This document shows, one piece after another, positions 54,901 to 64,000 of a stretch of 64,000 nt of DNA (the first letter of the stretch is position 1; the number at the start of each line of letters is the position of its first letter). Origin of the DNA: Simmondsia chinensis. Taxonomy: Eukaryota; Streptophyta; Magnoliopsida; Caryophyllales; Simmondsiaceae. Location: assembly GCA_018398585.1 (NCBI GenBank), contig JAGTTD010000010.1, positions 79,501 through 143,500 of the forward strand, written 5' to 3'. A program made the position numbers and the translations under genes. The notes beneath the pieces are model-generated. The model saw only the letters and a list, made by a program, of their open reading frames with translations, was not told the DNA's origin and searched no databases.

Positions 54901-55666
54901 GTTGTATTTTCTTCAACAACAAAAGAATATGTATAATTGGTGACTTTCGGTATTTGGCAGGTGATGCCTATATTTGCAATGCTATGTTTGAGGGCTCCCG
55001 AGCATGCATCCCGTGCTATTGAAGCTGGAGCAGGAGAGCTTGCTATTCAAGCCATGCAGAAGTTTCCTGCAGCTCATCAGCTACAAAGAAATTGCTGTCT
55101 TATGATACGGAATCTTGTTGTCAGGAATCCAGAGAACAGGTAAGTCCGTTCCAAGTTCAAGCAAATACATAAATCTTATTGTTAGATATCCATAGAATAG
55201 CCCAAGTCTTCTAGAATACCTATATATTCCCTTGCTAATTTCTTTTTGGTAACCGGGCGTTCGGGCCTGCTTACACGCACCTCAGCTTATACACTGGTAT
55301 AGGTTGTGCGGGCCGTAGACTTAGTGGGTGGCCCCGAGAAATTGTAAAATCCTAAAGGCAGGACCTGGACCTCAGACTTAACGCTTCATTAGGTGATAGA
55401 TTGAAGTGCCTTAGTTTTCGAGCATACCTTTTTGTATTAATTTAGACGACTAATGGGCAAAATGCAACGGAATGGGGATTCAAATTAGAGGAATAATCAA
55501 ACACAAGCAGAAAGTCTGATGCTCTCCTGCTTGGTTGCACAGAAAAATCTTGATAGACAATGGAATAGAGAAGATGATAAGGAAGGCTAAGGAAAACAAC
55601 GAGAGCTGCAAGGATGCTGCTACTGATGCGCTTCGAGATTTAGGTGTCGACAACTACAATGCCTAG
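48792..55666 (+). CDS. Armadillo repeat-containing protein 6 (ARMC6)-like, 7 exons
   Basis: Exons 48792-49236, 50590-50873, 52139-52267, 52970-53092, 53721-53828, 54961-55139 and 55543-55666 join through GT-AG sites with agreeing phases into 1,392 bp (463 aa). The N-terminus MGPPKKTISQQAFDDLVRDN followed by NIDDFGMDPLEALNDAL and the armadillo-type helical repeats (VSALRTLALLLHG, SASVALKAVAVNDEI, AENGGIDATLRCIDDS, EHASRAIEAGAGELAI) match eukaryotic ARMC6 in order and length. Its function in plants is not settled; armadillo folds usually bind protein partners. The ATG at 48792 is preferred because the family N-terminus begins there; the same frame is open upstream to 48471 but runs through a SINE. 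Introns 1, 2 and 5 hold mobile elements; the coding frame is undamaged. It ends convergent with cyclophilin-40. Confidence 0.9.
49454..50176 (+). mobile_element. LTR plus three tandem primer-binding-site units, in ARMC6 intron 1
   Basis: The insertion starts TGTTAG, ends CTAACA and is flanked by a perfect 5-bp duplication GAAAA (49449-49453, 50177-50181). 49454-50039 is homologous to the LTR at 46594-47158. It is followed not by a coding region but by three tandem ~44-48-bp units (50041-50088, 50089-50132, 50133-50176), each beginning ATTGGTATC(A/G) like a tRNA-Met primer site and each ending AACA. In the relative at 47159 this unit occurs once. It is in the sense orientation of ARMC6. Confidence 0.8.
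49511..49614. repeat. Four CCGATCGATCGG palindromes in an LTR
   Basis: Perfect 12-bp palindromes at 49511-49522, 49531-49542, 49585-49596 (extended to GGCCGATCGATCGGCC) and 49603-49614. Start-to-start spacings are 20, 54 and 18 bp. The related LTR at 46594 keeps three of the four, partly mutated, at spacings of 20 and 52. They lie upstream of a TATAAATA box at about 49635. Confidence 0.9.
50351..50462 (+). mobile_element. Short tRNA-derived SINE in ARMC6 intron 1
   Basis: A 112-bp insertion flanked by the perfect 9-bp duplication TAATCACCA (50342-50350, 50463-50471). The A box TGGTCGAGTGG and a weaker B box (GTCTTCGAACAAG) are visible, and it ends in a short A tract. It is too diverged in the B box to be a tRNA gene. 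Confidence 0.7.
51131..52118. mobile_element. TIR-type DNA element in ARMC6 intron 2, enclosing a tRNA-like segment
   Basis: The left end AGCAGAGGCGGATCTACG and the reverse complement of the right end AGCAGTGGCGAATCTAGG are inverted repeats of 18 bp with three mismatches. The interior is AT-rich with no transposase. At 51205-51290 it contains an A box (TGGCCTAGTGG) and B box (GGTTCGAGACC), probably a SINE inside. Target duplication unclear, so superfamily is not assigned (hAT-like is possible). Confidence 0.45.
51860..51930 (+). repeat. Compound (AT)n(GT)n microsatellite
   Basis: About 27 bp of AT repeat followed by about 44 bp of GT repeat. It lies within the TIR-type element. Confidence 0.95.
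53965..54203 (+). mobile_element. 5S-rRNA-headed SINE with RTE-type tail, in ARMC6 intron 5
   Basis: A 239-bp insertion flanked by the perfect 14-bp duplication AGTGCTGTGCTTTA (53951-53964, 54204-54217). Bases 53973-54070 are close to plant 5S rRNA from about nucleotide 15 to 108, including CACCGGATCCCATTAGAACT. The internal Pol III promoter is conserved: A-box region (TTAAGCGTGCTTGGGC, 54015-54030), intermediate element (54031-54040) and C box (GGATGGGTGACCTCCTGGG, 54043-54061). From about 54074 the sequence switches to the RTE LINE tail (CTCAGGTTGGGGGCAC...GGAAACAGCCTCTCTTC...GGGAGCCCTTGAGGTACTGG). This is the architecture of a 5S-derived (SINE3-like) SINE using the local RTE LINE machinery. 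The 5S 5' end is diverged and the 3' stem is missing, so it is not a functional rRNA gene. Confidence 0.85.
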
Positions 55667-57396
55667 TCCATGCCAAACAACCCCCCCCCGAAAAAAAAAA
55701 AAAAAAAAAAAAAAACCCACCCACCCACCTCTCTGTTCAAATTTTGGGCCGTTGTTATTGATAGTTCTAAGTTTAATATATTTTTTGTGTGATTTTCACT
55801 GTGATGTAATCCTCCGATGACAGTGTGAGTGAGAGAACACAGCAATGTCGGGTGCTGACCGTTATTTTGTCTATGCCAAGGTGACTGGAAGGGCTTTTTG
55901 CTTCTTATGGTCAGCCTCATGTCTTAGGATTGGCTTGGGTCACTCTTGTATTTGAAGGAACATAAATATAAAATCAGGAGATGAGTTTTAAATCCAAAAC
56001 CTTATGCTTGGTGGGTGGGTATTCTAACTACTACACTAAACCTGACAGCTCAATAAGATCGGGATGATAGCATATACTAATATGAAAATCCACTAGGGCC
56101 CCGGATTGTTATTCTTGAGAGATAAATATGCCTGGATCTCATATTTGGATGGATCCAAAGATGATATCTTTACCTTTTGTGGGGGAAAAAAGAAGTCTAG
56201 AAAAGTTAGAATGTTGAAAAAGAGAAATTGAACCTTAAAAGCATATGATATATGTTAAAAGTTTAATAGAATTATGTGGACACTAGTTAATTTGTTTGTT
56301 TTTCATTGTGTTATTTGCAGAACTGATCCCTTATAAGTTCAAATTTTTGTTGTTTTCGTTCTTCAATGGTTCTCAATTTTTTATTTCGGGACAAAATTAC
56401 TGTCCAAGCTAGTAACCTATTATCGATGACCAATGATATGAAGGTTGTAATCTCACGTGAGACCGCGTGGAATTATTAAATTGAAAAAGTAAATAGAAAA
56501 ATATATCATATTTGAAATTTTGGATGCATAATTTGATTACATAATCATATAAAAATATTATTACATAATATGCATCGGATACGAAATTATTTACTTTATG
56601 TACATATAGTATTTTATTGAAATTGAGAAATTATATATGCACAAGGGTAGAATGAAATTACAGTTAAAATTTACTTTATATTATGTCATAGGATTGAATT
56701 TTGCATTTTTTTTCTTTTGGGGCCCTACCTCTGTAGGTGCTCCTTGTCTTGTATTTTGAGTTTTTGCTTGCTAATAATTCAAAAAAAAAAAAAAAATGGC
56801 ATAGGATTGAATAACTTTGCTATCTTGTCCAAAATTGTTTATTTCTTTTTTTTTTCCCTTTATTTATTTAATAATAATCCATGTAGCGCACCATGTGGTG
56901 AGAATCTCAACATCACTGTAGGTAACCAATTTGGTAGCTAATTTTGTAAAAAAAAAAAAAAAATCAAATACGAAAGACTACACAAACAAAAGAAATAAAA
57001 GGGATTAATTTAAACAAAATCAGAAACATCAAATACCATCCAAGTAAATAACTGACTGAATATAAAGACGCTATGGAAAGGCTGGACTCCTGCACGCAAG
57101 AGTTCACAACTTGGACAAAAACTCAGAAAAGGCTGCTCTTTTTATTTGAAATATGTGAGAAATGTTGGTTACATACGGGTGACTAAAGATAATTTCATAC
57201 AAGAAAGCAACACAGCTCATATGCATATCTATATGCCCCTGAAGTGAAGACCCCCTGCATGCCATGCCGTCGGCTCACGCTTACCCAACTCAAACTGGCA
57301 TACGCAACCCATCTTGAACGAAACCGCTAACTTGAAGAAAATTCTTCCTAAAATTAAGAGAGATGTTCGAAATACCCGATGCACGTAAAACAGATG
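55667..57396. other. Tail-to-tail interval between ARMC6 and cyclophilin-40
   Basis: Both ends are likely 3' UTRs. A C8 run followed by ~20 A (55680-55710) lies just past the ARMC6 stop and could be a processed or retroposed remnant or simple sequence. The rest is AT-rich; an A tract is at 56781-56795. No gene recognised. Confidence 0.4.
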
Positions 57397-60300
57397 CTAT
57401 TGGAACATCTTGGAGTATGCCTTCCTCTCCTGATTTCTTTTTTCTGCAATCTGTATTAATAAACTTCTCCACTTAGAAACTTTTGTTCAAGTTTTGCTTA
57501 ACATATGCATATAATATGCCGATGATTGAACTCAGTAAAGATAAGTACCTTCTTTTTCGCAGCAGCTAGCTCCCTCTTTATTCCAGCTGAATATGTGACA
57601 AAAATCAGATCTTTATTTATAATCCACCTAGCAGACTATAAAAAAGCTAATCTTTTCTGAAAAGAAATGTCACTCACCGTCATTAGGCTCCAACTCCAAT
57701 GCCTTTTTGAAACTCTCTATCGCAGCATCAATGTCATTAAGGGCCATGTGTGCCTGAATGTTCAACCGTGCAAAAATGATTCACTATGCTATGTGCTTTG
57801 CATTTTGGAAAACATAAAGATAAGCAGTTGACATTTTGTGATGACTATTCTCAATCCAGATAAACAAACCTGCCCTTGACGGAACAAAGCTTTCACATTG
57901 TCCTCACCATCACGCATTGCAAATTCAGTGTCCAGCAATGCGCCCTTTAAATCTCCCAGCTTCAACTTACAAGCCTACACATATGCCATATACATAAATA
58001 TCAATAACTTAACAAATTGATTCAGTATCTCCCTCTGTTCTAATTAAATGTTTACTTTAAGAATAACAATAAAACAATTTCACAAGCCAGATGCTTCTTT
58101 GATAAGAAAGTGGACAATCATTTTGTCGCAGTTCTTTTTGGGGTCATTGTAATTTGAAAGAGTTTGCAGGAACAATACAAAAGAAATCCAAATTATTGCC
58201 AGTAGAAAAATTTCCTTTTGCAGCTGCTTCTCTTAATCTCGCTCCTGCTCATTCAGGGAAAGAGGACTTAACAAACTACTGCGTTGGACCTGTCTATGTC
58301 TCATCCTATTGTCGATTAATTCAATTAGGGATAACTATTTGGGATTTCCGAATTCACATATGTAAGGGAGAATTTATGGTTGGCATCTTGCCCATACCGT
58401 TGACAAGGCATAAGCCCTCAGACAACTCGCATTAGAAATGATACCTCCTGATAAGTTACTTATTTCTTCTTGAATCCAAATGGGAGCTTAACAACTAAGT
58501 TCAAGCAGGTTTGTTCCCTCTATGTAAATCTAAAATTACACCTGTTAGCTAGTATTAGAATATAATAGTTCCAGTGTAAGAGATATGAAGTCAAGAAATC
58601 ATATCGTAGATAGCTCAAGTTACGGTAGCTTACAGAGCTATTTGTGAATATCTGTGACTTGGTCTTTCGCATCGACGTAGTTCTCTCTGCAGAGGAAAAG
58701 AAACATATTTCACACTTCAGACAGACGAATATAGGAAGGGTGATCTTGTCAAATCATATGGAAAGGAAGAGTTTCAACATCACCTTCATCAATCCCGTCT
58801 TTCTCCCAACTATCATCCAAGTAGCGCAATGCTTTCCTATACTTCCTAAGAGCCATCTTGTAGTCTTGTTTCTAGGAGAGACAGTGACATTTCAGTGACG
58901 AACAGTACAGGGAAAAGAGGAAACCAGAAGCAATGTCATGGATAGTTAGACTTTGCCTGGGGGGGGGGGGGGGGGGAACAGTTGTCTTGAAAAAAAACAC
59001 TTCTAGAAGAGAAGTGTTTCTAAATAAGAATAGAAGTTGTTTCTCTACTTTTAAACAGAAATAAGAAAATAGTGCCTCTTTTAAAGTAGAAGCATGGGCC
59101 AAAACACAAAATTTCTCAGATAAAAACACCCTCATTCACGAAACATTACAAAAGTGCTCACACAAAAAGTACTTCTGAAAAGAACAATTTTTTCACCACC
59201 TTACCAAACAAGCCCTAAGTCCAGATTGCTCACCTTGAAATATTCATTTCCATGAACCTTAATTGAATCAACAGCAGTAATCCACCAGGATAGTTCGCTT
59301 GGATTCCGGTCGAGATCAGCAGGCCAATCTGGATAAACGTCACCATCTTTGAAGAAATTGGCTACACCATCATCTGCACCTTCAGGGATTTCCCCGCAGT
59401 CAGCAATGATAACATCTTGAGTAGGGCGATCCTTATCATCAGTGGTCACATGTTCGATTGAGCGGACAAATCCCATGCCTTTGACCACTTTCCCAAACAC
59501 AACATGCTTTCCATCCAGATGAGAGGTTCGAGTGGTTGTGATGAAAAACTGAGAGCCATTCGTATTAGGACCGCTGTTGGCCATGGACAGCATTCCCTTC
59601 CTTTCATGTTTGAACTCAAAGTTCTCATCTTCGAACTTTAACCCATATATAGATTCTCCTCCAGTACCATCCCCAGCAGAAATGTCTCCACCTTGGATCA
59701 TGAAGCTCTTGATGACACGGTGGAAAGGACATCCCTACGGCAAGGCATGATATTTGACCTGGGTTTCATCAGTTGAAGGTATGATTGAATTCGACCAAAA
59801 CCAGTATACGAGAGAAATAAAGCAGTTCATCAAATTCCATGATTCATGCAGAAAATTAAAAAGCACCATCCCACATATTAATAAGCAGTCAGAGTTACTG
59901 AAATTCCATTGACTAAGTCTTAGATAGTACATTCAAGATATAGTCATACACCTAGTCATAAGAGTGAGTTCATAAAAATTTCAAGATCCTTTCTTTTCAA
60001 GCATTTGGGTCATTCACTCAGTATCTCTGATACGCCGTAGCAAGTATCAAAAGGAAAGCACCTTGACTTGACACTAGACAGCACATTTCTCACTGCCCCT
60101 TGATTGCATAAGAAAAAGGGTAGTGTTACTGCCAGAGCTATATTATTATTGCTAGATAATCATGCGACTAATATCCTCTATAAATTACATTATTACTGAC
60201 AATAACAAAGATTACCCTAAATAACCCGAAGTTATGGACTTTCACATAAAATAGCATAGTTAATGCCCCAAATCTGCTGATTAAAGCATCTGCCGCACAA

Positions 60301-60682
60301 TCTATTTCATCAAGGCCAGTACTAAAAAACAATTGACCTCCAATGGTTTTAATCAAAATTGATTTCCTCACAAATCAGAGTCAACCCCTTACTCCACAAG
60401 CAATAAATTAAAGGGGGTTCATTTCATCCAAAGTTTCTGAATTTAGCAGTAATTTCATCAAAATCTACTTAGTTGCCCACCAATCGAGAATGAAAAAGTA
60501 AGAGAAGAGACCTTGTAATGGAGAGGGACACCGGTGTTGGGGCTAATACCCTTCTCGCCGGTGCAGAGGGCACGGAAATTCTCGGCAGTGATGGGAACGA
60601 CGTCGTTGAAGAGCTCAACGACGATGCGACCTTCCAACTCGCCAGTAATGCTGATGTCCATGAAGCACCTTGGCCTCCCCAT
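57397..60682 (-). CDS. CYP40: Cyclophilin-40 peptidyl-prolyl isomerase (SQUINT-type), 8 exons
   Basis: Exons 60682-60512, 59734-59234, 58871-58784, 58686-58634, 57974-57870, 57753-57678, 57586-57549 and 57450-57397 join in phase into 1,086 bp (361 aa), the length of Arabidopsis CYP40 (SQUINT). The cyclophilin domain (1-~175) has [31 protein letters not shown] and [12 protein letters not shown]; the catalytic Arg of FHR and residues of the drug-binding pocket are present. A linker with [17 protein letters not shown] leads to three TPR motifs ([59 protein letters not shown]) that bind the HSP90 C-terminus. In Arabidopsis SQUINT supports AGO1 loading and miRNA-controlled phase change. The final exon was set by the acceptor before ATTGCAG, giving the conserved end [11 protein letters not shown]. 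An 18-base G run (58959-58976) lies in intron 2. It appears intact. Confidence 0.93.
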
Positions 60683-63252
60683 CTTCCTCTCTTTCTCTCT
60701 GTCTAGGGTTCTCTCAATGGGAGCAGATTGAGATAAATCCTAATTAGAAGACATAAATAAGAGAGAGAAGAGAAGGGGGACAAGGACAACACAGAAAGAT
60801 CATTTTTTTTCAATTTGAAAATTAGAAATGGGGTAGCCGCATATTACCGCCGGCTATTGGCTCCTCATCGCCGACAGTTTTCCAATTTCCGCCACTTGTT
60901 GTGTAAAATAATGATATTTTTGGGGATAACGTTATTGACAACAGCAAAAGTCCTCCAATTAGCTAGATTCATTGCCCCCCCCCCCTTTTTTTTGTTTATC
61001 AAAGGGGTGGTGTTTGTTGAATACTAAATATTTTTATGCATTTTTATATTGTATTTAATTAGCTCGTATTTATTTTTTGTGATGTGCTTAATTAGTAATA
61101 GTAATATTGACCATTTCTCTTTCCCTCTTCATTGTTTGTAATTGGCCCCTCTCTCTAATAGCCACCATTAATGGTCTCTTCATTGCTTGATGTAATTGGT
61201 TTGAAATTCTTTTTGCTTTCTAGTACTCAACTTTATCGAGGTTAGAAGTTCTAAAGACTTGAACAAAGCCGAAGTTGAGGTTAGAAGTTTTCGAGCAAAG
61301 AAGGAGTCTTTATCGTAAAGACTTGATCTTCAAATCAGACCTGACAAATGTGGTAAGTTGGTGTACCTCCAAAGAAGGACTACCATGGAAATTGGAGCTA
61401 CCTTCACAGAATCGGTTTCCTTTATCCACACTAGAAGACAAGCGAATTGTCGTGTATATACCTTAGCAAAAAACAAACTTTACATGATTAATACTTTGGT
61501 TGTATGGCTGTAATTTTATAGCAATGGCAGGATGGGCATGTTGTTGGGGTTGAATCATTTGTAGGGGTTCTAGTTTGCATGGATGTTGACAATGTAATTC
61601 TCCATTTATGGGTAAAATCGCTAATTATAAGAAAAATGTCAATTAGTAAAGTCTTTCAGTTTCTACTTGAAATTTGAAATCGAATTCCGAGGGATTTAAA
61701 GGGTTTTCAGGAGGATTATCCCCCTTCTTAACATTTGTAACAATAAATATATTATTGATAAGAAAATAGTAAAGTAATAATAAAGTTTCTTATCTTGTTA
61801 TGTTAACATTAATTTGAAAACAACAAAAAAATTATTATTGTAGAAACACCCTCTTTTCATTGACATCAAGATTATGTTAGATAATTATATGCTGATAGTC
61901 TCTATTTTTACTCTAGACTAACTACACAGTCGACCTCATAAATTATAAAACTACAGTAAAACTGTAAATCTTCACATATTTTCAAAGTCCACATCAACTG
62001 TAGTTTAGTTTGATAAATTAAGAAAAGATAAAAGTGGGACATTAGGACAACGTAATTGACCAACTTGGTGCATAATTATTAGTTTGCAAGTGATGAAAGA
62101 CAGAAAAAAGGTACAAACTTGTGCATATAACTTATTTTTAACACAGATACTAATTTTTTAAGTGATATAAAATAAGATTTGAAATCAAGATATTTAACCT
62201 AAAGAATTAAGATAAGATTCAAACTCAAAACTCGTAACTTAAAGGAATGAATAGTTTAATTACTGCATCATTTCTAATATGATTTGTAACCTAGTAGCTG
62301 GATCCAAATGGAAAGTGCTAAGGACGGGTGCTGCTTTTTTGTCATTCTTTTGATGTACTAAAAGTTGTAATTAATAACATTGTTTTTGGTGACCATGAAG
62401 AAGCAGCTTCAAGAAGCAGTAAATTGAAATTTCAAACGTACGGAAGCTTCAAGAACCTCCATTATTTTGTTTACAGTTTGTTAGTGAATGCAGTACCTGT
62501 ACCGCGACGGCAGTGTGGTTGGCCAAGGTGTTGGTTAAAAAGGAAGAAGGCCAGACATGTGTAGCCGGGTTTTGAAATGTGATGCTGTCTAACTTTTAAA
62601 TGAGTCTGAATGACTTAATCTCAACGTAAGTTAATACATTAACTAAATGTGTAAAATCGAGCCGAATTCAAACCTAAATCAGTGTAAACTTAAGTGAGTT
62701 TGAATGAGAAAAACATAGTTAACTCAAAAATTTGGCAAGCTAAATTGGTGCTCAACCACAACCAACCAAACTCGATCTAAAAATTTCTTTTTGGCTCAGC
62801 AAGCTTGTAATTAAGCCCGAAAAGGGGGAAATATTTGCTAGCAAAGCCTCAGGTCTAACAAGTTGGTCACATAAAAGATCTTGCTATTAGATAGGGCTTA
62901 GCCCATCCCTCCCCCCAAATTAAAAAAAAAAGAACAATAATTGATGAAGTGGGGTAGCTTTGAATATGAATGGGCGTTGTAGACCACTTATGAGCAAAAG
63001 GGAAATGAGTGTTGATTATTAATAATTTGGAAATGGGTTTCAAAGCAATAATGAGGGGGGCTTGTTTGAACAAGAAAGTTTGCTAATAAATAATGTGTGT
63101 ATTTGAATTGAATATATGAAAATATAAGTAGCCTTGCATTGCATGTCAAGAAAGACACCTCTGCTCGGTACTTGGGGAGTGGGTGTTGGGCTGGAAGCCA
63201 CTCATTCTACTTTCATCTTACCCCATATCTTTATTGGTTTGTCGGTATTGTC

Positions 63253-63284
<32 letters not shown>

Positions 63285-64000
63285 GTATATACTATGTTCT
63301 ACACTTACTAATGGATTCCAAAATGCCATATCTTTCATTTTATAGTTCAGAGAGGGACATCATTTTTATGATCAACAACATATAGGAGGAACTTCAACTC
63401 TCCCTTAACCACGCATCTCATAGAAAACTAGAGAAGCTATCGCCCACAATCATCACCTATTCACCTACTATGACTCACTATTCTCCACTATAATAGGTAA
63501 CCCACCACCACTTACTATTTTTAGTTAATTGTTATATTGTTTTCGGGCGGAGAGAAGGCTTTTTTTTAGAGGATGAGGAAAGTCTATGTAAACCATGTTT
63601 TAACTTAAGATGTTTTTAACATATGCATCACATACATAAATTGAATACTTTTCTTCTTTCAGAACATATAGCATTGCTCTGGTGAAATAAAGGCAACATT
63701 TATTGCTATCTATCGGAAAAAGGAAATAGTATTAAGAGAAAAATGTACGAAAAGTCAAGGATAACATGTCCTTAAAATTATAAAATGCAACAATTAAAAA
63801 ACTATAAACTAAAAACATAAAGATCCTCTAATCCCTTAGTAAATCAACTAAGGCTATCATCAAAGTCTCCAAAACTATTTATGATTGATGATTATTTGTA
63901 GAACAAGTGTACGGGGGGAGAGAGAAGGGAGAAAGCATGCTTGCAAGTAATGGCAAAGTAAACCTACAAAGCCCAAGAGGCCCTGAAAATGAGCACAGAA
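60683..64000. other. Upstream region of cyclophilin-40 and AT-rich DNA with no recognised gene
   Basis: The first few hundred bases are the likely promoter and leader of the minus-strand cyclophilin-40 gene. A C11T8 run is at 60975-60993. The rest is AT-rich with only short frames. About 62.6-62.85 kb contains wording (TGAATGACTTAATC) reminiscent of the tract at 27.2-27.7 kb. A (TTA)10 microsatellite lies at 63253-63282. Confidence 0.4.

Noticed and set aside
61275..61466. 63-codon frame as a small gene
   Set aside because: No recognisable domain, no supporting exon signals and no relation to neighbours; within chance expectation for this DNA.

Overview
This window is nuclear DNA from a flowering plant. 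It is AT-rich and has split genes with GT-AG introns. Its genes belong to plant families (P-class PPR protein, CDPK-related kinase, phytocyanin, squint-type cyclophilin 40), and the space between them is full of Ty1/copia LTR elements, LINEs, SINEs and microsatellites. I cannot name the species. Exons were placed by eye from splice sites, reading phase and remembered family sequences.

Layout. 1-2.5 kb: AT-rich flank holding a ruined copia RT/RNase H relic. 2.57-3.92 kb (+): single-exon, Harbinger-transposase-derived ALP1-like protein. 7.03-9.27 kb (-): intronless PPR protein of the At5g39710/EMB2745 type. 10.30-15.14 kb (-): CDPK-related kinase, 11 exons, 600 aa. 15.1-19 kb: non-coding DNA with a chimeric retro-insertion and a SINE. 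18.98-24.25 kb (-): degenerate copia element with TA...TA LTR ends. 24.48-34.92 kb (-): S9 prolyl-oligopeptidase/acylaminoacyl-peptidase-like gene, 18 exons, with a premature TGA and a damaged exon 7/8 junction. Its introns hold two solo LTRs in opposite orientation, an RTE-type LINE, a MITE-like element and a degenerate minisatellite.

36.19-42.32 kb (+): young, apparently intact copia retrotransposon (984-bp LTRs, 5-bp target duplication, one 1,348-aa Gag-Pol frame). 42.41-43.32 kb (-): two-exon blue-copper phytocyanin-like gene. 44.39-45.78 kb (-): ORF1-only L1-type LINE with a 37-bp target duplication. 46.6-47.7 kb: LTR, primer-binding site and relic of another LTR family. 48.79-55.67 kb (+): ARMC6-like armadillo protein, 7 exons, 463 aa; its introns carry an LTR insertion with tandem primer-binding sites, a tRNA SINE, a TIR repeat and a 5S-rRNA-headed SINE. 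57.40-60.68 kb (-): cyclophilin-40, 8 exons, 361 aa, convergent with ARMC6. 60.7-64 kb: AT-rich, no gene recognised.

The host genes show no operon-like or pathway clustering; they are ordinary neighbours. The most distinctive signal is in the mobile DNA. One RTE-LINE 3' tail of about 105-130 bp occurs behind several unrelated heads: the LINE itself, a 5S-rRNA-derived head, an mRNA-leader-like head, and no head at all. Four of these insertions have their own clear target duplication. Separately, two unrelated LTR families carry regularly spaced perfect palindromes: TGTGTGTCGACACACA at 21/42-45 bp intervals, and CCGATCGATCGG at about 20 bp.
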